Part shown: positions 8,753 through 16,748 of the stretch, piece by piece
Position numbering within the stretch: the first letter of the stretch is position 1
How the letters are laid out: the number at the start of each line of letters is the position of its first letter
From: Clostridia bacterium
GTDB lineage: Bacteria > Bacillota > Clostridia > Christensenellales > CAG-138
Direction of reading: 5' to 3'
Assembly: GCA_016293975.1 (NCBI GenBank)
Contig: JAEDCW010000017.1
Coordinates: 1 to 33,595, forward strand
DNA length: 33,595 nucleotides
The notes under the pieces: generated by a model
What the model was told of the DNA's origin: nothing
The model's database searches: none
What the model saw: only the letters and a program-made list of their open reading frames with translations
Translations under genes and position numbers: made by a program

Positions 8753-10177
8753 ATGAAAAAACTGATTAGCGGTCTGCTCGCACTGATTATTGTGCTGTCT
8801 TGTGTGTTTATGGTTTCAGCATGTAAGCTCACAGACGAAACCAAGGAGCCCGATGCCGACACCGTCATTGCACAGATAGGCGAATACAAGTTAACATACG
8901 GCGAGTTTAAGACTTCATTTGATATGCACGCATCTATGTGGTCGAGTTACGGCTACGATGTGATGAGCGACCAAGAGACCCGTGAGGAGTTCCAGGACAA
9001 CGTATTTGACCTTCTCGTAGGAACACTCGTTACAATGTACAAGGGCGATGAACTCGGACTTTTCGATTTCACCGACGAGCAGAAGGCAGAGCTTCGGGAG
9101 AAAATAGATGCAGAACTTACTGACCTGGTCGAATACCACACAAAGACGGCCGCGGAAAGCGGACTTACGGGCGACGAGCTCGATGCGGAGATAGAGAAGC
9201 TTATCATCGAAGAAGCCGAATACTTCTTAGGCGAAGGCACGACCCGTACGGAGTATGAGGAGTACCTAAAGAAAGCCGTAACCGAGGACTATAAGATAAA
9301 TATCGTCAAAGAGGCAGTGCTCAAGGATGTGACCGTTTCCGACGATGATATTCAGACGTGGTACGAGGCGACTCTTGAGTCCGACAAGCAGGCTGTAGAG
9401 GAAAACCCCGGATGCTACAAGGACGATCAGGAGCAGTTCGAGATGTACACGGATAATTCAAGTACATATCCCGTGCTGTACGTACCTTCGGGCTACTACC
9501 GCGTAATGCACATATTCACGACAAATACAGAGGATATCGATGCCGATTACAGCGATCTGAGCAAGGAGCTTGTGGAGCTAACGAACGAGTATGGCAGACT
9601 TTCTATCGAGGATGCGACGAGTGAGACACCCAAGAATACCGAACGTCTTGCCGAAATTGTAAACGAATACAAAGAAAAGAAAGCCAAAATGGACAAGATT
9701 TTCTCCGAGCATTATGCAGGCGCAAAGAAGAAGATCGAGGAAGCGTATGCAAAGCTTGAAAGCGGCGAAGATTTTGCCGATGTAATGGTCGAATACACAG
9801 AGGACGCCGACATAATCGCTTGCGAGATATTCAAAGAAAAGGGCATGCTTATAAGCAGGTATGAGAGCGAGACAGACTGGTCTGATGAAATAAAGGACAA
9901 GTTCTTTGCACTCTCCGAAGGTCAGTATTCAGAGATATTTACCGACGATAACGGTTATCACATACTCTACTACGTAGGTCCGGAGCCCATGGGCAGCAAG
10001 CCTGTAGACGAGATAAGGGAAGCCGCATTGAAGGACCTGCTCGAAACAGCAAGGACTGAGGAGTGGGACAAGCTGATATCGGAATGGCTCAATCTAGAGG
10101 AGCTTTGGACTGATGTTGAACTTATAAGGAGCTGTGGAGTACCTACGACCGGCACAGATAATACTTCCGTATCCTGA
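8753..10177 (+). CDS. prsA: PrsA/SurA-like parvulin foldase lipoprotein
   Basis: This is an extracytoplasmic peptidyl-prolyl isomerase and chaperone, anchored by a lipid. The 474-residue protein begins MKKLISGLLALIIVLSCVFM followed by the lipobox Val-Ser-Ala-Cys. Next comes an acidic helical chaperone domain (about 40-235), then a PpiC/parvulin region. The first parvulin strand is YRVMHIF (His253), and the final strands are SEGQYSEIFTDDNGYHILYYVG (His403). Between the first strand and the rest lies a charged helical stretch of roughly 75 residues, which is unusual. The start at 8753 has AAGGAG upstream; an earlier in-frame ATG would spoil the signal peptide. It sits between mfd and rqcP, near positions where other Firmicutes carry prsA-like or mazG genes. 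Confidence 0.83.
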   Translation: MKKLISGLLALIIVLSCVFMVSACKLTDETKEPDADTVIAQIGEYKLTYGEFKTSFDMHASMWSSYGYDVMSDQETREEFQDNVFDLLVGTLVTMYKGDELGLFDFTDEQKAELREKIDAELTDLVEYHTKTAAESGLTGDELDAEIEKLIIEEAEYFLGEGTTRTEYEEYLKKAVTEDYKINIVKEAVLKDVTVSDDDIQTWYEATLESDKQAVEENPGCYKDDQEQFEMYTDNSSTYPVLYVPSGYYRVMHIFTTNTEDIDADYSDLSKELVELTNEYGRLSIEDATSETPKNTERLAEIVNEYKEKKAKMDKIFSEHYAGAKKKIEEAYAKLESGEDFADVMVEYTEDADIIACEIFKEKGMLISRYESETDWSDEIKDKFFALSEGQYSEIFTDDNGYHILYYVGPEPMGSKPVDEIREAALKDLLETARTEEWDKLISEWLNLEELWTDVELIRSCGVPTTGTDNTSVS

Positions 10178-10184
10178 GGAGAAA

Positions 10185-10424
10185 ATGAGACTTGATAAAT
10201 ACCTAAAGGTGTCACGCATAATCAAGCGGCGTACCGTTGCAAACGAGGCCTGCGATGCGGGCAGGGTGACGATTAACGGTAAGGTCGCAAAGCCGTCGAG
10301 CGATGTGAACGAGGGCGACGTTTTGGAGATTCGCATGGGCGCGAGGCTCATGCGAGTCCGTGTAGTGAGTGTGCTCGAACACGCGGCTAAGGCCGACGCT
10401 TCGGATATGTACGAACAGCTATGA
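10185..10424 (+). CDS. rqcP: RqcP-type S4-domain ribosome rescue factor
   Basis: This 79-residue protein is a single S4 RNA-binding domain: MRLDKYLKVSRIIKRRTVAN, then AGRVTINGKVAKPSSDVNEGD. It matches the YabO/RqcP (Hsp15-like) family. In Bacillus, RqcP binds obstructed 50S subunits carrying peptidyl-tRNA and helps RqcH add alanine tails. The start at 10185 is supported by GAGGAG a few bases upstream and by the family N-terminus; an ATG 51 bases earlier overlaps prsA. Its stop overlaps the ispD start (ATGA). The location close behind mfd and pth is conserved in Firmicutes and supports the assignment. Confidence 0.88.
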   Translation: MRLDKYLKVSRIIKRRTVANEACDAGRVTINGKVAKPSSDVNEGDVLEIRMGARLMRVRVVSVLEHAAKADASDMYEQL

Positions 10425-11086
10425 CGAGTGGTTGCGACATGACCGCCGTGATACTTGCCGCGGGAAGCGGTGAGCGCATGGGCGAGAATAAAATGCTTAC
10501 CGAGTTTTGCGGGGAGACGGCACTATCGCTGTGTATACGCGTGTTTGATTCGATGCCCATAGTCGTTGTCACATCGGACGGACTTATGGAATACGCAGAG
10601 AAGCTCTGTGAAGGGCTGGCTTTCCCCACGAAAGTCGTTTTGGGCTCAACTACGAGGCAGCGTTCGGCATTGTGCGGTTTAAAGGCGGTGGACAAATCCA
10701 CACGTTATGTGCTTATACACGATGCCGCGCGCTGTTTAATTGACAGCGAGACCGTGAGCCGCATAGCGCGCGAGGTGCGGGCAAAGGGAAGCGCCGTGGC
10801 GTGCATGAAATGCAGGGATACCGTCAGAAATATAGTTACGGGTGAAACTCTCGACAGGACAGACCTGGTGCTCGTGCAAACACCCCAGGCATTTGAGTAT
10901 AGTTCGATACTTGATGCACATATGCGGTTTGAAGGCTTAGACGGTGCATTCGACGATGCGGAATTGTACATCCGCATGGGTCACGATGTAAACTATGTCG
11001 AGTGTCCCATAACAAACCAAAAGCTCACGATACAGTCCGACAAGGCATTTTTTGATGCGATTATAAGTGGGAGAGAGTGCACATGA
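10421..11086 (+). CDS. ispD: 2-C-methyl-D-erythritol 4-phosphate cytidylyltransferase
   Basis: IspD forms CDP-methylerythritol from MEP and CTP in the non-mevalonate isoprenoid pathway. The 221-residue sequence has the nucleotidyltransferase loop VILAAGSGERMGENKML, with Arg and Lys for the CTP phosphates. It also has VLGSTTRQRSALCGLKAV, VLIHDAARCLID (metal and ribose region) and QTPQAFEYSSILDAH. Length is slightly below the usual 225-235. The ATG at 10421 overlaps the rqcP stop and has no obvious ribosome site, so translation is probably coupled; an internal ATG at 10439 is the alternative start. It overlaps ispF at its 3' end. Confidence 0.93.
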   Translation: MTSGCDMTAVILAAGSGERMGENKMLTEFCGETALSLCIRVFDSMPIVVVTSDGLMEYAEKLCEGLAFPTKVVLGSTTRQRSALCGLKAVDKSTRYVLIHDAARCLIDSETVSRIAREVRAKGSAVACMKCRDTVRNIVTGETLDRTDLVLVQTPQAFEYSSILDAHMRFEGLDGAFDDAELYIRMGHDVNYVECPITNQKLTIQSDKAFFDAIISGRECT

Positions 11087-11589
11087 GGATAGGCTACGGA
11101 GAGGATACGCATTTACTGCGTGAGGGGCGCGCGCTGATTATAGGCGGCGTGGAAATACCGCATCCAATGGGACTGTTGGGTCACTCGGATGCGGACGTGC
11201 TTGTTCATGCGGTGATGGATGCGATTTTGGGAGCGGCGGCGCTAGGAGACATAGGCACGCATTTTTCCGACAGCGACCCGCAGTATAAGGGCATAAGCTC
11301 TATAAAGCTGTTAACTCGCGTTTCGGAGATACTGTCTCAAAACGGCTATCGCATAGGCAATATAGATTCTACTATCATCGCACAGGAGCCTCGGCTTAGC
11401 TCGTATATACCGCAGATGAGAAAAAACATAGCCGATGCGCTCCAAATCAATACAAACGCCGTGAGCGTGAAAGCTACGACTCCAGAAGGTACGGGGCCCG
11501 AGGGAAGACTCGAGTGCATAACCGCACGCTCTGTCGTACTCATAGAAACGGGAGCATTATGGAATATTGGCGCGCTTTTTGCCGTATAA
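11083..11589 (+). CDS. ispF: 2-C-methyl-D-erythritol 2,4-cyclodiphosphate synthase
   Basis: IspF cyclises CDP-ME 2-phosphate to MEcPP, two steps after IspD. The zinc and substrate motifs are intact: GYGEDTHLL (Asp8, His10 from this start), LGHSDADVLVHAVMDA with the third zinc His, ALGDIGTHFSDSD, and the C-terminal TTPEGTGPEGRLECITARSVVLI. It is 168 residues, about ten longer than typical because of a short hydrophobic C-terminal tail (ALWNIGALFAV). ATG 11083 forms an ATGA overlap with the ispD stop and has GGGAGAG upstream; a GTG six bases earlier is possible. The ispD-ispF adjacency is a common arrangement. Confidence 0.95.
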   Translation: MRIGYGEDTHLLREGRALIIGGVEIPHPMGLLGHSDADVLVHAVMDAILGAAALGDIGTHFSDSDPQYKGISSIKLLTRVSEILSQNGYRIGNIDSTIIAQEPRLSSYIPQMRKNIADALQINTNAVSVKATTPEGTGPEGRLECITARSVVLIETGALWNIGALFAV

Positions 11590-11612
11590 TTCGGATGTAC
11601 GGTGGGCGAAGC

Positions 11613-11641
11613 TTGCTAAAAAAGTATAAATAGGTTAGAAT
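11613..11641 (+). promoter_or_regulatory. Sigma-A-type promoter for asp23-fakA-recG
   Basis: TTGCTA and TAGAAT are separated by exactly 17 bases, about 64 bases before the Asp23 start. A 7-base-pair hairpin (ATTTTGC / GCAAAAT, 11666-11684) lies in the predicted leader just before the ribosome site. Confidence 0.5.
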
Positions 11642-11704
11642 TAATAAGGCTGGGTGCATTTTATCATTTTGCAGTCGGCAAAATAAAACAAGGAGGAGTC
11701 AATA

Positions 11705-12061
11705 ATGCCGGGATTAATCGATACTGAACTTGGTCAGATCATTCTGAGCGAGGATGTGATTGCCACAGTTGCGGGATATGCAGCAGGGGATAACTTCGGA
11801 ATTGTAGGTATGAGCGGTAAAACAGCCAAGGATGCGCTTATACAGTTTGTAGGTGGAACAAACCACAAGCGCGGCGTAAAGGTAACCCCGATCGATAACG
11901 GTTCAGCCGTAGATATCGACATGTATGTAACCGTTGCATATGGCGTGTCGATTTCAGCAGTCGGAAAGAACACGGTCGATAATGTGCGCTATCGCGTCGA
12001 AGAGATGACGGGTCTCAAGGTAAACCACGTAACAGTACATGTTGAGGATATAAGAGTCTAA
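11705..12061 (+). CDS. Asp23/Gls24 family envelope-stress protein (YloU-like)
   Basis: This 118-residue protein belongs to the Asp23 (DUF322) family. It opens with LGQIILSEDVIATVAGYAA, then NFGIVGMSG, a basic hairpin (NHKRGVKVTP), the beta strand AVDIDMYVTVAYGVSI and the C-terminal VRYRVEEMTGLKVNHVTVHVEDI. Members are cytoplasmic and often membrane-associated, linked to alkaline and cell-envelope stress; the molecular role is unclear. Its place immediately before fakA and recG reproduces the yloU-yloV-recG order of Bacillus. A strong AAGGAGGAG site precedes ATG, suggesting high expression. Confidence 0.9.
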   Translation: MPGLIDTELGQIILSEDVIATVAGYAAGDNFGIVGMSGKTAKDALIQFVGGTNHKRGVKVTPIDNGSAVDIDMYVTVAYGVSISAVGKNTVDNVRYRVEEMTGLKVNHVTVHVEDIRV

Positions 12062-12140
12062 CGATTTGTGGACTCAAAGCGGGCGATGGGTATGGCCCAT
12101 GGTTTGGTTTGCCCGTAAGTCCTATAAGGAGGGTAATAAT

Positions 12141-13784
12141 TTGGAACAACTGATAATCAGCGGTGAACAGCTAAGAGAAATGATAGTGACGGGTGCTGCA
12201 CTGCTGGAACGCAACAAGGCATATATCGATTTACTTAACGTATTTCCGGTACCCGATGGAGATACGGGAACGAATATGCATATGACGATGCAGAGCGCGA
12301 TAAAGGAACTTGCGGGATGTAAATCTCAGAATGCCGGTGATATAGCTGCCGCAGTATCAATGGGAGCACTTAAGGGCGCAAGGGGTAACTCGGGAGTTAT
12401 ACTTTCTCAGCTTTGGCGCGGCTTCGCGACTGCTTTAAAAGGCAGTGAAAACATGGATGCCCATATGCTTTCGGAGGCCATGAGACTCGGCACGGAATCG
12501 GCTTATAAGGCTGTTATGCGTCCGAGGGAAGGAACTATCCTTACCGTCGCAAGGATGATAAGCGAGGGCATGCGCACTCTCGATGCGCAAAAAACGAACA
12601 CGACCGTAGATGCGATGGTAGCCCATATGATTGAGACGGGCGAACACGCACTTGACATAACACCTCAGCTTCTGCCTGTACTCAAAGAAGCGGGTGTTGT
12701 AGACTCGGGTGGAATGGGCCTTATCACGATAATCAAGGGCTTCAAGATGGCTCTCGACGGAGAGGAAGTTGAAACAATTGTACCCACAGAGGGTGGAACT
12801 GCAGATCAGCCTATCGAAGACAATCTTACGCTCGAAGATGTAAACGATATCAAATTTGGTTATTGTACGGAATTTTTCATTGTTAATTTAGTCGATACGT
12901 TTACAGATAAGACGCTTGAGGAATTCAGAGATAAGATGATCGAAATCGGTGATTCGGTCGTTGTTGCGAGCGATACAGGCTTTGTTAAGGTACACGTTCA
13001 CTCCAACTGTCCCGGCAGAATACTGCAGATGGCGCTTAAGTTCGGTGAAATCGACAAGATAAAGATCGAGAATATGCGCGAGCAGAACCGCGAGATACAG
13101 AGAAAGCTCAAGGAAAGCGAAAAGGAAATCGGCCTGGTGGCTGTAGCCGCAGGTAGCGGAATCAGCACCGTTTTCAAGGATTTGGGCGCAGGCGCGATAA
13201 TTGAGGGCGGCCAGACGATGAACCCAAGTGTCGATACGATATTGAAGGCAATTAAAAAAGTAAACGCCCGCAATGTGTTTATTCTGCCCAATAACTCGAA
13301 CATAATACTGGCGGCTCAGCATGCGGCTGAAATATCCGAGAGAAACGTCATAGTCATACCGACAAAGACGATCATGCAGGGAATATCTGCTGCGATGTCA
13401 TACAACCAGGATTCAGACGTAGAGAGCGTAAAGGCACATATGTGCGAGAGTTTTGAACCGATAATCTCGGGATCGGTGACATATGCCGTAAGGTCTACGA
13501 CATTCAAGGGAAAGACGATAAATGACGGAGACATAATGGGAATAGTCGACAGCGACATAGAAGTCGTCGGACAGGATATAGCGGCGGTCACAAGCGAGCT
13601 GCTCGACACGATGATCGCAAGAAAGTCCGAAGACGCGATTGTTACCATATTCTACGGCAGTGACGTGACGGAGGAACAGGCGGAGGCAATTGCAGATGAA
13701 GCGCAGAAAAAGTATCCTGACGCCGAATTCATAGTTCAGAGCGGAGGACAGCCGCTGTACTACTACTACATTTCAGCAGAATAA
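12141..13784 (+). CDS. fakA: Fatty acid kinase FakA (DAK2/DegV-type, YloV)
   Basis: FakA phosphorylates fatty acids presented by FakB proteins, feeding acyl-phosphate into phospholipid synthesis. The 547-residue protein has an N-terminal DhaL/DAK2 kinase domain. Its metal and ATP site is FPVPDGDTGTNM (Asp39, Asp41), and the domain also contains GARGNSGVILSQLWRG and AGVVDSGGMGLI. A middle domain (about 250-330) and a C-terminal DegV-like domain (IFYGSDVTEEQAEAI at the end) follow. The start is TTG at 12141, with GGAGGG 7 bases upstream and the family N-terminus LEQLIISGEQLREM. An ATG at 12066 in the same frame has no ribosome site and adds an atypical Trp-rich leader. No fakB is in the window. 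The TAA overlaps the recG ATG. Confidence 0.92.
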   Translation: MEQLIISGEQLREMIVTGAALLERNKAYIDLLNVFPVPDGDTGTNMHMTMQSAIKELAGCKSQNAGDIAAAVSMGALKGARGNSGVILSQLWRGFATALKGSENMDAHMLSEAMRLGTESAYKAVMRPREGTILTVARMISEGMRTLDAQKTNTTVDAMVAHMIETGEHALDITPQLLPVLKEAGVVDSGGMGLITIIKGFKMALDGEEVETIVPTEGGTADQPIEDNLTLEDVNDIKFGYCTEFFIVNLVDTFTDKTLEEFRDKMIEIGDSVVVASDTGFVKVHVHSNCPGRILQMALKFGEIDKIKIENMREQNREIQRKLKESEKEIGLVAVAAGSGISTVFKDLGAGAIIEGGQTMNPSVDTILKAIKKVNARNVFILPNNSNIILAAQHAAEISERNVIVIPTKTIMQGISAAMSYNQDSDVESVKAHMCESFEPIISGSVTYAVRSTTFKGKTINDGDIMGIVDSDIEVVGQDIAAVTSELLDTMIARKSEDAIVTIFYGSDVTEEQAEAIADEAQKKYPDAEFIVQSGGQPLYYYYISAE

Positions 13785-15799
13785 TGGACGAGACAGCACT
13801 GACAAGTATTAAAGGAATAGGCCCAAGCAAGGCGGCAAAGCTGACCAAGCTGGGCCTTATCTCTTTGTCCGATATGCTGTCTTATGCACCTGTCGGCTAT
13901 ATAGACCTCTCGAATGTCAGGGAAATATCGAGCCTTGCCGATGGCGAGACGGCTGTTATCTCCGTGGCATTGGACAGAGATCCTGTGACTGTGCGGCTCA
14001 GGGGTGGCATCGGCATGGTGTCTCTGTATTGCAGTGATGCCACGGAAAAAATAAGGATATCGTATTTTAACCAAACATATCGCGCCAAGCAGTTCACCAA
14101 GGGATACTCATTTATGTTTTACGGCAAAATAAACAGGAGCCGCGGAGCATCAATGACAAATCCCATGTGCATCAAAGAGGGCGAGGGTATAATACCCGTG
14201 TACAAGACCGTTGCGGGCGTTTCTCAGACGAATTTGAGAGATATTGCAAAAAAAGCCTTGGAGAGCCTCGGCAGCCAAATGCAGGAAACTCTGCCCGACA
14301 GTGTGCGGACAAGGTATACGCTCTGCACTCGGGAATACGCAACTCGAAACATACATTTCCCAATATCGGGCGAGGCGCTCATGCGAGCAAAAATGCGTTT
14401 TGAGTTTGAGCGCTTTGTGACGTATTTCTACATGGTAAAGCGTTACAGAAAAGAACGTGAGCAGCAAAAGGGCGTAAATCTCAATGCGACTACAATCCTG
14501 GAGGATTACGAAGGCTGCCTCTCGTTTGATTTGACGGACGCACAGAAGCGTGTGATAAATGAAATAGCCCGCGACATATCGGGGGACAGGCCCATGGGCC
14601 GATTGGTGCAGGGCGACGTCGGCTCGGGAAAGACGGCAGTCGCCATGTTCCTCATATATGCCGCCGTAAATGCCGGCAGACAAGCTGTATTCATGGCTCC
14701 GACTGAGATCCTCGCGGAACAGCATTACAATAATCTCAAGACGATATTCGGAGACAAGGCGTGCTTGCTTCGCGGAGGCATGTCCGTCGCGGAAAAGAGG
14801 GCAAGCCTTGAAAACATCAGAACGGGAAAATGCCTTGCAATCGCGGGAACACATGCTTTGCTTTCTCAGGACGTAGAGTTTTTTGACCTGGCGGCGGTAA
14901 TCACCGACGAACAGCACCGCTTTGGCGTGTCTCAAAGAGCGGCGCTCGAGGGCAAGGGTTTTGTGCCGCACACGCTTATTATGTCCGCGACACCGATTCC
15001 GAGGACGCTTGCGCTTATCATGTACGGCGACCTCGAAGTGAGCGTTATAGACGAGCTTCCTCCGGGCAGAAAACCTATTAAGACTTTTTTGGTGCGCCCG
15101 AATAAGCGAGACGACATGTACCGCTTTATTGAAAACTTGGCAAAAGACGGCAAGCAGACTTATATTGTGTGTCCTGCCGTCGAGCAAAATGACGAAATAA
15201 CGGATATGAGAAGTGCAGAGGAAGTCTACGACGAACTTAAACCCGCGCTGTGCGTACCTGTGGGAATACTTCATGGAAAGCAGAAGGCGCAGGTCAAGGC
15301 GCAGACGATAGAACGCTTCAGAGAGCGCGAGATAATGGTACTCGTGTCGACAACGGTAATTGAAGTCGGCATAGATATAAGAAACGCGACTGTCATGGTA
15401 GTCGAGAACGCAGAGAGATTCGGCCTGTCACAGCTTCATCAGTTGAGAGGTCGAGTCGGCAGGGGAAGCGAAGAATCGTATTGCTTCCTTATGTATGAAA
15501 AGATGAGCGATACCGCAACGGAGAGGTTGAAGACACTTGCTTCGACCTGTGACGGTTTTGAGATAGCGAAAAAGGACCTCGAACTCAGAGGGCCGGGTGA
15601 CTTTTGGGGAACTCGTCAGCACGGTGAGGCGGATTTCTCGTGGTTTTCAGAGCTCTGCGACGTTAAACTCGTAAAACAGGCGAGCGAATGCGTAGAGCTT
15701 ATATTAAGTGACGATGAACTTTATGACGATATGCGAGTGTTGCTTGATTCGGCGGTATCGAGCTATTATATGGGAAAAGACAGGATTACTCTCAACTGA
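13784..15799 (+). CDS. recG: ATP-dependent DNA helicase RecG
   Basis: RecG reverses stalled replication forks and processes branched DNA. At 671 residues it matches the family. The N-terminal wedge begins with a helix-hairpin-like segment (TSIKGIGPSKAAKLTKLG) and an OB fold. The superfamily 2 motor has Walker A QGDVGSGKTAV (Lys283), the DEQH box ITDEQHRFG (375-378), SATPIPRTLALIMYGDL, and motifs V/VI STTVIEVGIDI and QLRGRVGRG. The C-terminal DLELRGPGDFWGTRQHG region is typical. The ATG overlaps the fakA stop, so translation is coupled. This is probably the last gene of the asp23-fakA-recG unit; no strong terminator was seen before the spore protein gene. Confidence 0.96.
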   Translation: MDETALTSIKGIGPSKAAKLTKLGLISLSDMLSYAPVGYIDLSNVREISSLADGETAVISVALDRDPVTVRLRGGIGMVSLYCSDATEKIRISYFNQTYRAKQFTKGYSFMFYGKINRSRGASMTNPMCIKEGEGIIPVYKTVAGVSQTNLRDIAKKALESLGSQMQETLPDSVRTRYTLCTREYATRNIHFPISGEALMRAKMRFEFERFVTYFYMVKRYRKEREQQKGVNLNATTILEDYEGCLSFDLTDAQKRVINEIARDISGDRPMGRLVQGDVGSGKTAVAMFLIYAAVNAGRQAVFMAPTEILAEQHYNNLKTIFGDKACLLRGGMSVAEKRASLENIRTGKCLAIAGTHALLSQDVEFFDLAAVITDEQHRFGVSQRAALEGKGFVPHTLIMSATPIPRTLALIMYGDLEVSVIDELPPGRKPIKTFLVRPNKRDDMYRFIENLAKDGKQTYIVCPAVEQNDEITDMRSAEEVYDELKPALCVPVGILHGKQKAQVKAQTIERFREREIMVLVSTTVIEVGIDIRNATVMVVENAERFGLSQLHQLRGRVGRGSEESYCFLMYEKMSDTATERLKTLASTCDGFEIAKKDLELRGPGDFWGTRQHGEADFSWFSELCDVKLVKQASECVELILSDDELYDDMRVLLDSAVSSYYMGKDRITLN

Positions 15800-15935
15800 T
15801 TTCTTCATTTTAAGCAGTATTTTCAAATTTTACTCTCTATTTCCGCAAATAAAAACAAAAAAACGTAACAGATTAATAGTGTCGAAGCAAACCGCTCGAC
15901 AAAAAGCGTTCAGCATTATTAAGGAGGTGAAATCA

Positions 15936-16109
15936 ATGAATAGCAACTCAAAGCAGATGCTCCAGGCCCTCAAGACTGAGGCAGCTAACTCCGTAAACGT
16001 TAACCTGAAGCAGGGTTACAACGGTGATTTGACATCGAAGCAGGCGGGTTCAATCGGCGGCGAAATGGTCAAGAGAATGATCGCTTACGCAGAGCAGAAC
16101 ATGAAATAA
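15936..16109 (+). CDS. Alpha/beta-type small acid-soluble spore protein
   Basis: This 57-residue SASP coats DNA in the dormant spore and protects it from UV and heat. It contains LKTEAANSVNVNL, the stretch where germination protease would cut (Glu-Ala here). The second DNA-binding helix-turn-helix region is GYNGDLTSKQAGSIGGEMVK followed by RMIAYAEQ. The GYNGD..S.Q.GSxGGEMVKRM pattern matches clostridial SASPs. AAGGAGG lies 7 bases before ATG. A near-identical copy follows 141 bases downstream. Forespore (sigma-G) promoter boxes were sought upstream but not assigned. Upstream (15881-15902) there is a bulged hairpin, GTCGA...TCGAC. Confidence 0.93.
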   Translation: MNSNSKQMLQALKTEAANSVNVNLKQGYNGDLTSKQAGSIGGEMVKRMIAYAEQNMK

Positions 16110-16250
16110 GAGAAACGGAGAAGCATCGGTCAAGTTAACTAAACTGTTGATACAGTGCTCCGCATTGTGTGGAGAGTAAGTGATATCAAGCACATTTTCG
16201 GAGAGCCGGTGCGACACAAAAAACTTAGACAGTTAGAAAAGGAGAACAAT

Positions 16251-16439
16251 ATGACAAAGAATAAGGCTATGCTACAGGCACTTAAGACGGAAGCTGCAAA
16301 CGCAGTCAATGTAAACCTGAAGCAGGGTTACAACGGCGATATCACAGCCCGTGAAGCCGGTTCAATCGGCGGCGAGATGGTCAAGAGAATGATCGCTTAT
16401 GCAGAGCAGAACATGAACGGCGGAAACATGATGAAGTAA
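16251..16439 (+). CDS. Alpha/beta-type small acid-soluble spore protein, second copy
   Basis: This 62-residue SASP is nearly identical to the preceding one across LQALKTEAAN, VNVNLKQGYNGD, AGSIGGEMVKRM and IAYAEQNM. It differs at the N-terminus and has an extra Gly/Asn/Met tail. AAAAGGAG precedes ATG. The two genes are a tandem duplication. Multiple SASP copies are normal in spore formers because the protein must saturate the chromosome. The 141-base spacer contains a weak CTCC/GGAG hairpin but no gene or clear terminator. Confidence 0.93.
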   Translation: MTKNKAMLQALKTEAANAVNVNLKQGYNGDITAREAGSIGGEMVKRMIAYAEQNMNGGNMMK

Positions 16440-16496
16440 TTCATCAAATGGCAAAACCACGCGGTTTGGACGGATGCTCATAACGGAGTGAACAAA

Positions 16497-16520
16497 ATGC
16501 TACGATTATGGCACCTGTGA
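16497..16520 (+). CDS. Possible 7-residue leader peptide (MLRLWHL)
   Basis: ATG CTA CGA TTA TGG CAC CTG TGA has GGAG 8 bases upstream. It ends 19 bases before a strong terminator hairpin, ahead of an enzyme pair that includes a chloramphenicol-acetyltransferase-family protein. Short leader ORFs before terminators are known to control Firmicute antibiotic-resistance genes by ribosome stalling. Such short ORFs also arise by chance, and the hairpin may simply end the spore protein transcript. Confidence 0.3.
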   Translation: MLRLWHL

Positions 16521-16539
16521 GACTGGGTTGGCAGACGAG

Positions 16540-16579
16540 ATAACGGATATTTGGTAAAAGCCGAGTATCCGTTATTTTT
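16540..16579 (+). terminator. Intrinsic terminator or attenuator between SASP and hydrolase genes
   Basis: A 10-base-pair stem (ATAACGGATA / TATCCGTTAT), extendable by TTGG/CCGA, is followed by TTTTT. An upstream copy of its 5' arm, ATAACGGAG (16480-16488), overlaps the ribosome site of the possible leader ORF. That copy could pair with the 3' arm instead, which is what an attenuator would need. Confidence 0.75.
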
Positions 16580-16637
16580 GCCGGTAATTAAAGCGATAGA
16601 TTTGTTTAGGGGTTTCGTGTATACTCATATTAATTCA

Positions 16638-16702
16638 AACTGTCCTTTTGATCCAAGTTGTATTCATAAAATCTTGATAAGCTTGGAAGTATTGGGACAG
16701 TT
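16638..16702 (+). other. Two-tier hairpin in the untranslated region before the hydrolase gene
   Basis: The 309-base stretch 16440-16748 holds no convincing full gene. After the terminator, AACTGTCC (16638-16645) pairs perfectly with GGACAGTT (16695-16702). Inside it, CCAAGTT (16653-16659) pairs with AGCTTGG (16680-16686, one G-T pair), leaving internal loops. A short TTCCC/GGGAA hairpin follows before the AAAAGGAG ribosome site. It resembles a structured leader but matches no riboswitch class I recognise. A TATACT at 16620-16625 could be the -10 box of a promoter just upstream. Confidence 0.35.
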
Positions 16703-16748
16703 CAGTCTTCCCATTGACGGGAAAGATTAAAAGGAGTCCGCGAAAGAG

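Noticed and set aside
9601..9790. Possible separate coiled-coil gene inside the foldase
   Set aside because: The frame is continuous with the foldase and there is no internal start with a ribosome site.
12066..12140. Upstream ATG extension of fakA
   Set aside because: The added 25 residues are Trp-rich and unlike the family. The TTG at 12141 has a perfect GGAGGG site and the family N-terminus.
14150..15274. Long open frame (374 codons) on the minus strand opposite recG
   Set aside because: It overlaps the RecG helicase motifs entirely, and its composition (many His, Arg, Cys) is typical of a shadow frame.
15881..15902. Bulged hairpin GTCGA...TCGAC before the first SASP considered as a recG terminator
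   Set aside because: It is followed by AAAAAGCG and not by T, so it would not terminate plus-strand transcription. No sigma-G boxes could be assigned with confidence either.
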